64,000 nt of DNA. It comes from Flavobacteriales bacterium. Lineage in GTDB: Bacteria > Bacteroidota > Bacteroidia > Flavobacteriales_D > Sanyastnellaceae. Positions 8,073-16,530 of this stretch are shown piece after piece. The first letter of the stretch is position 1; each line of letters begins with the position of its first letter. The notes beneath the pieces were generated by a model that worked only from the letters and a program-made list of their open reading frames with translations, was not told the DNA's origin and ran no database searches. The translations under genes were made by a program, and so were the position numbers. Location: assembly GCA_027491215.1 (NCBI GenBank), contig JAIXWP010000021.1, positions 1-64,000 of the forward strand, in the 5' to 3' direction.

Positions 8073-9113
8073 ATGAGCGACTCCAAGAAAAAGGCTTCCG
8101 ACCGAGCCATAGCAGGATTGAAGAAGAAGGCCACACCGATGGCCGCAAGTGCCTACTTGGAGGGCATTTTAAAAGGTGACGTCAACCTACTTTCACAAGC
8201 CATTACTCTTATCGAAAGCGCTGTTCCAGCGCATCGAAAAATTGCCGAAGAAATAATCAATGGATGTTTGCCTCACACCGGAAACGCTATTCGTATTGGT
8301 ATTACAGGAGTTCCTGGCGTCGGTAAAAGCACATTCATCGAATCGTTTGGCAGCTATTTAATTTCAAATTTTGGGAAAAAATTGGCGGTGTTAGCCATCG
8401 ACCCTTCGAGTCCGATTAGCAAGGGTAGTATACTTGGCGACAAAACAAGAATGGAAGAGTTGTCGATGAATAAGTCAGCCTTTATTCGCCCGAGCCCTTC
8501 AGCTGACACCCTTGGTGGTGTAGCACAAAAAACAAGAGAGAGTTTATTGCTTTGTGAAGCCGCGGGCTTTGATATAATATTAATCGAAACCGTGGGTGTG
8601 GGACAAAGCGAAACTGCCGTGCATCAAATGACAGACTTCTTCTTGCTACTTATGTTAGCGGGGGCGGGAGATCAATTGCAAGGTATCAAACGCGGCATTA
8701 TGGAAATGTGCGATGCACTAGTGATTACTAAGGCTGACGGCGAAAACAAGAATGCAGCAAATAGAGCGAAGGCTGAGTACCTCAGCGCCCTTCATTTTTA
8801 CCCACCAAAAGAATCGGGTTGGATACCCAAAGTAGATGCGTGCAGCGCTTTGACAAAAGAAGGCATGGATCGCGTTTGGGATATTATTTCTCAACATCAT
8901 CAATGGCTTTCTGAAAGAGGACTCCTTCAATCGATTCGGAATTCTCAAGATCTCTCTTGGATGAAAGAAACATTGACGGATAAGGTACTTCAAGATTATT
9001 TTCAATCACCTGAAGTCATTGCGGAAATAAAAAAAATGGAAGCAGAAATTTCTGCAAAGAAAATCACACCATTTCAAGCAGCCGAACGTTTGTTCGGCTT
9101 GAAGAAAAATTAG
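8073..9113 (+). CDS. meaB: Methylmalonyl-CoA mutase-associated GTPase MeaB
   Basis: The 346-residue G3E-family P-loop GTPase protects and reactivates adenosylcobalamin-dependent methylmalonyl-CoA mutase. A helical N-terminal extension (1-70) precedes the P-loop GVPGVGKS (79-86). Then come AIDPSSPISKGSILGDKTRM (108-127), typical of MeaB/ArgK, Walker B-like ETVGVGQSE (172-180), base-recognition ITKAD (about 218-222), and a C-terminal helical dimerisation region. The mutase genes mutA/mutB are not in the window, so the partner is inferred. The final 4 bp overlap the convergent small membrane-protein gene, and the end of the coding region contains a strong hairpin (9073-9103). Confidence 0.93.
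   Translation: MSDSKKKASDRAIAGLKKKATPMAASAYLEGILKGDVNLLSQAITLIESAVPAHRKIAEEIINGCLPHTGNAIRIGITGVPGVGKSTFIESFGSYLISNFGKKLAVLAIDPSSPISKGSILGDKTRMEELSMNKSAFIRPSPSADTLGGVAQKTRESLLLCEAAGFDIILIETVGVGQSETAVHQMTDFFLLLMLAGAGDQLQGIKRGIMEMCDALVITKADGENKNAANRAKAEYLSALHFYPPKESGWIPKVDACSALTKEGMDRVWDIISQHHQWLSERGLLQSIRNSQDLSWMKETLTDKVLQDYFQSPEVIAEIKKMEAEISAKKITPFQAAERLFGLKKN
9073..9103. other. Long hairpin inside the 3' end of meaB
   Basis: TTCAAG (9073-9078) and CCGAAC (9082-9087) pair with GTTCGGCTTGAA (9092-9103) around a four-base loop, giving 12 base pairs with a three-base bulge. It encodes AERLFGL of MeaB. Neither side has a good T tract, so it is not a classic terminator, but it sits at the end of two convergent genes. 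Confidence 0.4.
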
Positions 9114-9451
9114 CGCACATCTCCATCTAAATACAAATCGATCATTCCAATCAAGAATCGAGCGATAAATGCGCAAATGAAGAATGCCGAAGCGACAATG
9201 CGAATAGTCTTTTGACGTCCTTGGAGTACATCAAATTTGCTAATAGTATCTACGAAAATAGAAGCGATGGCCAAGAATTCCAAAAAGGTCAATAGCCCCC
9301 AGTGTTCTTTTACACTCAAATAAAAACTCGCGAAAACCCTTGGCACATCTGCGATAAAGAACTTCGAAGACCAATAAAGAATATTATAAACTGTTAGGAT
9401 AGCCATCACAGTAATCGTGATGGGACTTTTCGAATTCTCTTTCTGATTCAT
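9110..9451 (-). CDS. Hypothetical small membrane protein (three hydrophobic segments)
   Basis: The 113-residue protein has a polar N-terminus (MNQKENSKSP) and three likely membrane segments (about 12-31, 51-68 and 83-104) separated by short charged loops. I recognise no family. It is preceded by a plausible start at 9451 with AAGAAT spacing rather than a clear Shine-Dalgarno. It follows porP/sprF divergently by 21 bp and ends 4 bp inside the convergent meaB gene (shared TTAG). The composition looks like a real inner-membrane protein, but function is unknown. Confidence 0.55.
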   Translation of the reverse strand: MNQKENSKSPITITVMAILTVYNILYWSSKFFIADVPRVFASFYLSVKEHWGLLTFLEFLAIASIFVDTISKFDVLQGRQKTIRIVASAFFICAFIARFLIGMIDLYLDGDVR

Positions 9452-9472
9452 GCTGCGAAGATAAGTCGTATC

Positions 9473-10480
9473 TTAAATATAATCAGGACAGACTTTGCGA
9501 ACAGGGGCAATTTTTGGTGAGGGAGGAATGATGTAAATCACACCAAATTCGAGCCCTCCTCTATTGTTACTTGCAGGTTCCAAATCGCTCAAGTTGATAT
9601 CGTAGCTCACGCCAACGTCCCATTGATGATATCGTATTCCTGCCAACAAGTATCCAGCATCCTTTGTTCGGGCAAACGCTCCTGCATACAGCGCCTCGTA
9701 AGCCCATGAGTTCGGCTGGATAGTATAATGAACGCGCCCGCCTAGATCAAACTCTCGAAACTTCCCTTGATTCATAAACAGTCCCATAGGCTCGATAGTC
9801 CACTGTTCATCAATCTTATATTGATAGCTTCCATGCAATACCCATCGTGGATCGAGGCGAACAAACGCCTCATCAAAGAAACTTTGTTTCGGCGCAGACA
9901 AGTTGAAGAGTGATGTTCCCAAAGTCCAAGACTTTTGATCATCCACTACTCTTCTGTAATGCCCTCCTATGTGTAGATTCATATATGCTCGGCTATCACG
10001 CGAATAAGACTCTCCCGAACTTAGCGACGGATCGTAAAATAGCCCGTTCCATTGATTATCATAATTCAATGCGCTATAATCAATGCTCATCAAAGTCAGT
10101 CCTAACATCAAACCTACAGTCAACTGATCTTGCGGTCTATTGGGTAAGACTAATGCCTTTGATACCGCTCCATTTATCATCGTAGTGGTCAACTGTGAAT
10201 CACCTGCCTTGTCCGTAAAGATGGATAGTCCTGCATTGACATCTTGCTTTGTTAGATGTGGTTTGTCCACCGCAATTCCCCATGTAGAATAAGGCACTGT
10301 AACACTTCTCCATTGGGTTCGTTGATTTCCCACAAATCTCCAATCTCCGTCAAACTGTCCAGTTAGCGCTGGATTCAATGAAAACGGACTTTGATAAAAC
10401 TGGGAGAAATGGATGTCTTGCGCACAAGATAAAATCGTGCAGGAAATGAAAAGGATGATATGTAAAAAACGCATCCTCAT
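9473..10480 (-). CDS. PorP/SprF family T9SS outer-membrane protein
   Basis: The 335-residue protein has a signal peptide (cleavage near SCAQD) followed by the PorP/SprF signature: QDIHFSQFYQSPFSLNPALT (about 20-40) and WRFVGNQRTQWRSV. Alternating beta strands throughout predict an outer-membrane barrel. SprF is needed for surface delivery of the adhesin SprB in Flavobacterium johnsoniae, and PorP belongs to the Porphyromonas T9SS apparatus. Its ATG overlaps the stop codon of the adhesin gene by 4 bp (ATGA), so the two are translationally coupled. This argues for a dedicated SprF-type partner of that adhesin rather than the core PorP. Confidence 0.9.
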   Translation of the reverse strand: MRMRFLHIILFISCTILSCAQDIHFSQFYQSPFSLNPALTGQFDGDWRFVGNQRTQWRSVTVPYSTWGIAVDKPHLTKQDVNAGLSIFTDKAGDSQLTTTMINGAVSKALVLPNRPQDQLTVGLMLGLTLMSIDYSALNYDNQWNGLFYDPSLSSGESYSRDSRAYMNLHIGGHYRRVVDDQKSWTLGTSLFNLSAPKQSFFDEAFVRLDPRWVLHGSYQYKIDEQWTIEPMGLFMNQGKFREFDLGGRVHYTIQPNSWAYEALYAGAFARTKDAGYLLAGIRYHQWDVGVSYDINLSDLEPASNNRGGLEFGVIYIIPPSPKIAPVRKVCPDYI

Positions 10481-13400
10481 CGAATCACTGTAATATTTCC
10501 TTTTTCAAAATAAGTAGCCCCTCCTTCGCATGTAGCTTCGAGGTAGTAAACGAACACTGCGGGATCTACAAGCTTATCTCTGAAGTAGCCATCCCATCCT
10601 ATGTACTGCGAATTCGTTTCAAAAACTTTTTCTCCCCATCGATCATAGATAACAAAATTGATCTTGGTCACATTCAGTGCTCGAACAAAAAGCTTTTCGT
10701 TGCGGCTATCACTGTTGGGGGTAAATGCATTTGGCACATAGATGCTCGGAGGTCCGCAAACAAAATCAAGCACTGTAATTCTCAAGCTATCCGTAGCGGA
10801 GCACTCGCCATCAGAAATAGTCACATAGTAAGTAGTGCTTTCAGTTGGCGTCGCTATTGGGTTTGGAATATTTGAATCACTCACAAACTCCACAGGTCCC
10901 CAAGAGTAAGTGTAACCACTTGGCTCTACATTTAATTGCACGGTTTGTCCAACGACAATTGTAGTAGGACTTCCAGTAGCATTAATACTCATGCTTTGCA
11001 GCTCGCTCACATCAACGGTTACATCGTCTGTTGCAGTGCATCCCTCAGGCGTATTTGACACCACCGTAAAAGTGGTTGTTTCATTCACAACAACTTCAAC
11101 CTGCGAAGTATTCTGTCCTGAAATAATCAAGTCTTCTGGCGACCAATTATATGTAAAGCTGTTGTTGGGATTAACGATAGCTAACTCAACAGTATCTCCG
11201 ACACATGCTGTGAAATCACCTTCGATCTCTGTTTGAAACGAAACGATATTAATTTCCATTTCATCAGAAGCCTCACATCCGTTCACATCAGCAGTAACAT
11301 ATACTGTAGTCGGTTGGAGAATATTAGGGTTGAAAACCAACTCTCCCACACCTTCGAGGACAGGAATAGTAGGGTTAGGACTAAGGCTCCAAGTAATGGT
11401 GGCATTGACATCAGAAACCGATGCATTAATGACTTGGATTCCTCCATCACATAGGACTAGATCATCAGGTAACGTGATAGATATATCCGACACGATGACA
11501 TCTTGAAATACAGTATCTACGCATGCTCCATGCTGAATCAACAAAGTATAACTTGTAGATTCACCAGGACTAAAAATTGGATTCGGATCATTTGCATCGC
11601 TGAGATAAAGAGAAGGTGTCCACTGATAAGTATCTCCAGGAATAACATTATCTGGGCCTATTTCCACAAACTCATCATTGCAAGAAACAACATCTTCTAA
11701 TGTGGTGGTTGATGGTTCAATGATCTCTATCGTCTTACGAATGGTGTCTTGTAAATTACAGGTTTGGGGATTGAGCACTACTAGCTCTATCTCATAAGTT
11801 CCCGGAGAAGAAAAAGTATATGTTGGTTGAAAAAGCGACGATGAAAACAATCCACCAAAGTCCCATTCAAATGATTGTCCGAGTTGACTATTATTAATCA
11901 CCGTAATTGGTTGATTGACGCAAGCTGCAGGTGGCACTTGAAAATCAGCAATGGTAAGAGGTAATTCAAAATTGAATTTGAAAACACCATTATTACAATT
12001 GAAAGAATTGTTGGTCGCGCTCACCACTCCACCCATTGGGAAGATTGGGAAATCATCATTACTGCCGCAGCCCGCACAAACACTTTGATAGATAATACCT
12101 CGTCGATCAAATCTACTTGTTCCGCCATCCACGTGTTCTTGGCTCGTGAGTCCACCAAAGAAAGAGGCGTACACTAAATCACTTGCATCGCTTTCAATAA
12201 CTAACAAATAGAAATCACCTCCATTGGTAGATGACTGATAGGCATCAGATGTAGTGGTCATACCCGTAGTCGTATCGGTATTCGTATTGGTGCTTGTATT
12301 GGTGGTTCCGCCCCAACCGCTGAGATAAATTTTATCACAAACATCTACTGTAAATGCCGCAGGAGAAAGATTGCATTTGTCTTCGCCCGTTCCGAAAACA
12401 GTAGACCAAATCAATTGACTTAGATCTCCATTCATTTTTGTAACAAGCATGCCACTGTTGGGCTCGCTCCATCCTGCGTTGATTACAAAAGTGCTTCCAT
12501 TGGCAAGCGTTTGCCCATAGACCACCACATTATTTTCAGAATCAACTTCTACAAAATACAATTGATCATATTCATTTGCTCCGAGGAATGTTGCGTCCAA
12601 CAATGAACTACCTGCTTCATTCCATTTTGCGATAAATCCATCTGCACTTCCGCCTTGGTAGCTCGACTGATAAGCCCCTGCAGGCATGTTGTATGTAATG
12701 CTGGTGGTACCTCCACAGAGATAAACTTCATTATCATCATTTACAGAAACACTATTTCCAGATTCAAATCCAGGACCACCGAAGAAGCTACTCCAAATGA
12801 TGTCAGAAAGATCAGGTTGAAGTTTTATAACACACGCATCTAGATTTCCTCCAAGAATATTTTGAGCGCCATTCACAATAGGGAAATTAGTGCTGTAGGT
12901 ACTGCTTGCAATTAAGATATTACCGTCATTATCGAGGTCTACTTCTCCGCGAAATTCGTCGGCGTAGTTAAACTTCAAAGCAGCCGCAGTATTCACACCA
13001 TCATTCGCAGATCCTCCGATAAATGTAGAGGCTTCAAGATCGCTTCCGTCTTGAGATAGAATCGTTACCACGATATCACTACCATTGACATAATCAGTCC
13101 CTACTCCTTGCGGAGCAAAAGCGGCACCGCCGCTGAATACAGTATCAAACGCTCCAGTAGTGGTGGGATAGCTTGGGCTACTTGTGGTTCCGTAAACAAC
13201 CACTTCGTCATTTGAATTGCAGATCAAACTGTGTGGCAATTCATCGTTTGGTCCACCAATAAAGGTACTCCAATGCATAAAAGATCCAGACTCATCGTAC
13301 TTCGAAATGGCCATATCAGTTCCGGGAAGTCCACCGCCATCACCGCCCGCCCAAGTAACTTGATAAGCACCCACCGTGGTTGGGTAGCCTTGACCAAAAG

Positions 13401-14220
13401 CGCTGCTACCGCTGAATAGATTCCCCTCGCTATCGTAGGTGGCGGTATAGCCAAAATTATCCGCAAAGCTTCCGCTATATGTACTAAACACAAGCACAGG
13501 ATCAATGATGAGTGTATGTTGCTTGTCGTAACCTTTCGGGAATTTGAATTGCACCACACCATTGCTTAAACGGAACTCGCAAGGCACTAATACCTTCGAT
13601 CCTTCGATGAATTGATAAGCGATGGGAGCTTGCTCGTAATAAGTAAAAACAGAACTACTAATCTTTAACCTTCCATCTTCTATAATTGGTCCTTCTACCC
13701 CCTCATACTTCCATTGAATAATCGAAGGGTCCGCTCCTGGAAATACGATCCAATCATATTTCAATGAAAAATCTTCTACATAATAGTGCAGGTTAATACC
13801 ATTATACAAAGCCTGATAATTGACATCGCTGTATGCGCGACATCGCCCAGCCCATTGCTCTTTATTATTTCCAAGAAAAAAATTATAATACGCTTTCTGA
13901 ATCCCCGCGGCCGTATGCCTAACAGACTCATTGGTATTTAAAAATTGTTGCTGAAACACATGACCTGAAAAACGCTTTTCACCGGGTACAGGAACTTTAC
14001 CTCCGTTGTGAATCGCAGCGATCGGACTTAGATCGTAAAAGTGAAATGTGAATTTATTTTTTTCAAGAAAAATCTTACCATGCTCCACGTCTGTAGCGTA
14101 GCGCACACTCTGGGGCCATTGACCTTTATTTTCTACAATATCAAAATAGCTATCTACCTGCGTGAAAGCAGACGATGTAAATACCATTAAGAATATCAGA
14201 GCGCTAAAGGTTTTACGCAT
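10477..14220 (-). CDS. SBBP/PKD-repeat surface adhesin with T9SS type B (CHU_C) sorting domain
   Basis: The 1247-residue protein starts at ATG 14220, which gives a clean signal peptide (MRKTFSALIFLMVF..., cleavage near AFTQ). A longer frame to 14262 would overlap the upstream gene. The N-terminus (about 20-250) has the DUF7948-like region VENKGQWPQSVRYATD. A long SBBP-type beta-propeller array follows (about 255-760; repeated WSTFIGG, WSSFFGGPG, ASFFGG). Then a PKD domain (FEWDFGG...FSSPGTYEIEL), several Ig/PKD-like modules with repeats of TPTESTTYYVT type, and the C-terminal gliding-motility-associated domain (YVPNAFTPNSDSRNE, YDRWGEKVFE, W-D-G). Type B cargo commonly travel with PorP/SprF-like partners, as here. 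A surface adhesin role is inferred from the architecture. Confidence 0.88.
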   Translation of the reverse strand: MRKTFSALIFLMVFTSSAFTQVDSYFDIVENKGQWPQSVRYATDVEHGKIFLEKNKFTFHFYDLSPIAAIHNGGKVPVPGEKRFSGHVFQQQFLNTNESVRHTAAGIQKAYYNFFLGNNKEQWAGRCRAYSDVNYQALYNGINLHYYVEDFSLKYDWIVFPGADPSIIQWKYEGVEGPIIEDGRLKISSSVFTYYEQAPIAYQFIEGSKVLVPCEFRLSNGVVQFKFPKGYDKQHTLIIDPVLVFSTYSGSFADNFGYTATYDSEGNLFSGSSAFGQGYPTTVGAYQVTWAGGDGGGLPGTDMAISKYDESGSFMHWSTFIGGPNDELPHSLICNSNDEVVVYGTTSSPSYPTTTGAFDTVFSGGAAFAPQGVGTDYVNGSDIVVTILSQDGSDLEASTFIGGSANDGVNTAAALKFNYADEFRGEVDLDNDGNILIASSTYSTNFPIVNGAQNILGGNLDACVIKLQPDLSDIIWSSFFGGPGFESGNSVSVNDDNEVYLCGGTTSITYNMPAGAYQSSYQGGSADGFIAKWNEAGSSLLDATFLGANEYDQLYFVEVDSENNVVVYGQTLANGSTFVINAGWSEPNSGMLVTKMNGDLSQLIWSTVFGTGEDKCNLSPAAFTVDVCDKIYLSGWGGTTNTSTNTNTDTTTGMTTTSDAYQSSTNGGDFYLLVIESDASDLVYASFFGGLTSQEHVDGGTSRFDRRGIIYQSVCAGCGSNDDFPIFPMGGVVSATNNSFNCNNGVFKFNFELPLTIADFQVPPAACVNQPITVINNSQLGQSFEWDFGGLFSSSLFQPTYTFSSPGTYEIELVVLNPQTCNLQDTIRKTIEIIEPSTTTLEDVVSCNDEFVEIGPDNVIPGDTYQWTPSLYLSDANDPNPIFSPGESTSYTLLIQHGACVDTVFQDVIVSDISITLPDDLVLCDGGIQVINASVSDVNATITWSLSPNPTIPVLEGVGELVFNPNILQPTTVYVTADVNGCEASDEMEINIVSFQTEIEGDFTACVGDTVELAIVNPNNSFTYNWSPEDLIISGQNTSQVEVVVNETTTFTVVSNTPEGCTATDDVTVDVSELQSMSINATGSPTTIVVGQTVQLNVEPSGYTYSWGPVEFVSDSNIPNPIATPTESTTYYVTISDGECSATDSLRITVLDFVCGPPSIYVPNAFTPNSDSRNEKLFVRALNVTKINFVIYDRWGEKVFETNSQYIGWDGYFRDKLVDPAVFVYYLEATCEGGATYFEKGNITVIR

Positions 14221-14236
14221 TTGGAATGTGGTTATT

Positions 14237-15475
14237 CTATAGACGACTTGCGTTGCCCTCAAGTTGTACGTTTGAATCTACCTTTTTTCTAAAAATGTAA
14301 TAAGCCAATCCAATCAATACAAGATTTGCAAAGCCCATGAGGCCGCCTTCATCAAATATAAGCATCCATTGCCTTCCTACAATATCTGGGGAATTGACCA
14401 CTAGCGGAACAAAAAGAATTACCAAGAGTGCGATTTGCCAGCGCGCCTTTGACAGATTAGAGTTTTGTAGTTGAATAAATACGTAAATTAAAATGGGCCA
14501 TGTCCACATGAAATGCTCCGTATCGGTATGAATCAAATTTGGCATCAATGCGATGAGCATAAAAAACTCGATGAAAAACGTTTGACGCTTTTCTGGATTG
14601 GTCTTATTCTTTTGGAAAATAATATAAAACAGCCCGAAGACTACAATCAAAATACCCAGTACAAGCGGCTTTCCAGACTCAAATCCGATTGGATGAAGTA
14701 TCCACATATTGTAAATGCCATAAATGGTATTAGGACTACTAGCAATATCAAAACCGGGATGGAGATAAACGTCGGTCCATTGTTGAAGTAGCATCCAACC
14801 TGTAGATGGTCCATAAAGAAGTACAGGAATAAAAAGTCCAACAACGACAGTTGCTAGCGAGATAAGGACATACTTAAAACGAGATTTAAGAATTCCCCAA
14901 ATGAGTATGAGCGCATATGCTGGCTGAAACAATAAAATAACACCCGTAATTATTCCTGCCTTGCTATCCTTCTGCTGAAATAGTTTTATGAAGACTGCAA
15001 AAAACATCATATGAAAAAACACATTCAGGTTTCCTAAATGCAATTCCCGTTCTATATGATCGACTAGAAACAAATTCACTAAGACCAAAAGCCATCCTCT
15101 ATTCTTTGCTTCTAGTCCAATATTTTTCTCTAACCAATAAACGATGTATAGGGAAAAGACAATGACAGAAGATAGAATTAAGAAATAATAGAGAGCACTT
15201 GAGACGCCTAGCGGCAATAGTGTGAATGGTGCGAATAAAATGATCGTGATAGGACTGTACCGATAGAAGCCTGCACCACCATCGAGCGATATCCCATAAA
15301 TTTCTTTAGAGCTAAAAAGTCGTGAGGCAGCTTCGTAATACACCTCAAAATTGGACACCCCGCTTCTATGATGGAGTTTTTGAAGAATAAAATAACCCAT
15401 GCAAAAAATACCTGCAAGTATGATATACTTGAGGGCTGCGCGCGAATCATTTATCCATTTAGCAAAAAGTCTCAT
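14237..15475 (-). CDS. GT87-like (DUF2029) polytopic glycosyltransferase
   Basis: The 412-residue protein has about ten membrane segments. The first extracytoplasmic loop carries FEVYYEAASRLFSSKEIYG and FYRYSPITI, the pattern of GT87/DUF2029 enzymes, which use polyprenyl-phosphate-linked sugars (mannose in actinobacterial members) on the periplasmic side. The Asp usually found early in that loop appears replaced by Glu (NFEVYYEA). The gene ends 16 bp before the adhesin start, suggesting one transcript GT87-adhesin-PorP. A role in glycosylating the adhesin or a surface glycan is only inferred from position. No promoter match better than TATTTTAG was found upstream. Confidence 0.72.
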   Translation of the reverse strand: MRLFAKWINDSRAALKYIILAGIFCMGYFILQKLHHRSGVSNFEVYYEAASRLFSSKEIYGISLDGGAGFYRYSPITIILFAPFTLLPLGVSSALYYFLILSSVIVFSLYIVYWLEKNIGLEAKNRGWLLVLVNLFLVDHIERELHLGNLNVFFHMMFFAVFIKLFQQKDSKAGIITGVILLFQPAYALILIWGILKSRFKYVLISLATVVVGLFIPVLLYGPSTGWMLLQQWTDVYLHPGFDIASSPNTIYGIYNMWILHPIGFESGKPLVLGILIVVFGLFYIIFQKNKTNPEKRQTFFIEFFMLIALMPNLIHTDTEHFMWTWPILIYVFIQLQNSNLSKARWQIALLVILFVPLVVNSPDIVGRQWMLIFDEGGLMGFANLVLIGLAYYIFRKKVDSNVQLEGNASRL

Positions 15476-15531
15476 CCGCTGCTAAAATAACAGAGGATGA
15501 GACTAGTATCTCTAATGATTTTAAACAGGAA

Positions 15532-16182
15532 CTATTTTTCCTTCAACAAATCAGCGAATTTCTTCTTGAACTTGTCCATTTTCGGAGAAATCACGATTTG
15601 GCAATAAGGCTGCGTGCCATTCAAATTGTAATAGTCTTGATGGTAATCTTCCGCTGCGTAGAAAACATCAAACGGAGAAACTTCGGTCACGATTGGGCTT
15701 CCCCAATCTCCGCTGGCATCAGCTGCTGCCTTGGCTAGCTCTGCAGTAGTGCGTTGTGCTTCTGAATGATAAAAAATTGCTGAGCGATATTGCGTACCCA
15801 CATCCGCACCTTGGCGATTCAATGTTGTTGGATCATGCGTTGCGAAAAACACCTCCACCAATTTTGCAAAGCTCACTTGGTTTGGATCGAAAGTCACTTG
15901 AATAACTTCCGCATGTCCTGTTGTTCCTTGGCAAACTTCCTTGTAAGAAGGATTTTTGATATTACCGCCACTGTAGCCACTCGCTACTTTTTTTACCCCT
16001 TTGATATCTTGGAAAATAGCTTCCACACACCAAAAGCATCCGGCCCCAAAGGTGGCCACCTCTAAACTGTCCATAGATGTTATTTTTTCGTCAGATGATG
16101 TTTTGCTAGGTTGTGCTGTGCTCATCTGTCCACAGCTTGAAAATGTAATGGCTAGCGCCGTAAGCAACAAGAGATGTTTCAT
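15532..16182 (-). CDS. msrA: Peptide-methionine (S)-S-oxide reductase MsrA, lipoprotein form
   Basis: The 216-residue protein contains a complete MsrA domain: GCFWC (48-52) with nucleophile Cys49, then GYSGG (about 69-73), GHAEVIQV and the C-terminal DYHQDYY. It reduces methionine-S-sulfoxide in proteins. The N-terminus MKHLLLLTALAITFSSCGQ is a lipoprotein signal with lipobox Cys17, so the enzyme should be membrane-anchored outside the cytoplasm. Resolving cysteines at the C-terminus are limited (one in PYCQIV), so recycling probably uses a thioredoxin-like partner that is not adjacent. A short unknown membrane-protein gene lies upstream. Confidence 0.93.
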   Translation of the reverse strand: MKHLLLLTALAITFSSCGQMSTAQPSKTSSDEKITSMDSLEVATFGAGCFWCVEAIFQDIKGVKKVASGYSGGNIKNPSYKEVCQGTTGHAEVIQVTFDPNQVSFAKLVEVFFATHDPTTLNRQGADVGTQYRSAIFYHSEAQRTTAELAKAAADASGDWGSPIVTEVSPFDVFYAAEDYHQDYYNLNGTQPYCQIVISPKMDKFKKKFADLLKEK

Positions 16183-16212
16183 TCTCTATAATTTAGAAGT
16201 TAAACTATTATT

Positions 16213-16443
16213 TCAACCTCTTGTTCGCTCTGCACTTGTAGGTTCTTTTCTAAACATTTGCTGAATCAAGTAAATGACCACAGCACTGATAAGTAAAACA
16301 ATCAATGACTGAACACTTTTCCAAAAATATTTTTGGACGTAGCTCCAATCAATCACATCCCAAATCCCAAGCAGGGCGAGAAGTGTAATGGCAAGTACCA
16401 TAATTGATAGTACTGCAGAGAAAACATTTCTTGAAGTTCCCAT
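16213..16443 (-). CDS. Small hypothetical membrane protein (two TM)
   Basis: The 76-residue protein has two hydrophobic helices (about 8-27 and 46-62) separated by the aromatic-rich loop WDVIDWSYVQKYFWKS and a basic C-terminal tail. No family is recognised. It sits in the gap between the DUF5723 gene and msrA on the same strand; codon use and the clean boundary make it likely to be real. Possible roles such as envelope assembly are not supported by any motif. Confidence 0.5.
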   Translation of the reverse strand: MGTSRNVFSAVLSIMVLAITLLALLGIWDVIDWSYVQKYFWKSVQSLIVLLISAVVIYLIQQMFRKEPTSAERTRG

Positions 16444-16481
16444 AATGTTTATTTATGGGATGAATATACGACGCAAGTAAT

Positions 16482-16503
16482 CATCCCTGCCTTACTAGGG
16501 ATG
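16482..16503 (-). terminator. Weak hairpin after the DUF5723 gene
   Basis: CATCCCT (16482-16488) pairs with AGGGATG (16497-16503) across an 8-base loop, 28 bases downstream of the DUF5723 stop on the minus strand. The following bases (ATTACTT) are not a good U tract, so this may be a weak or factor-dependent end. Confidence 0.3.
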
Positions 16504-16530
16504 TCAAAAATTCTGTTAATACAAAGGATC

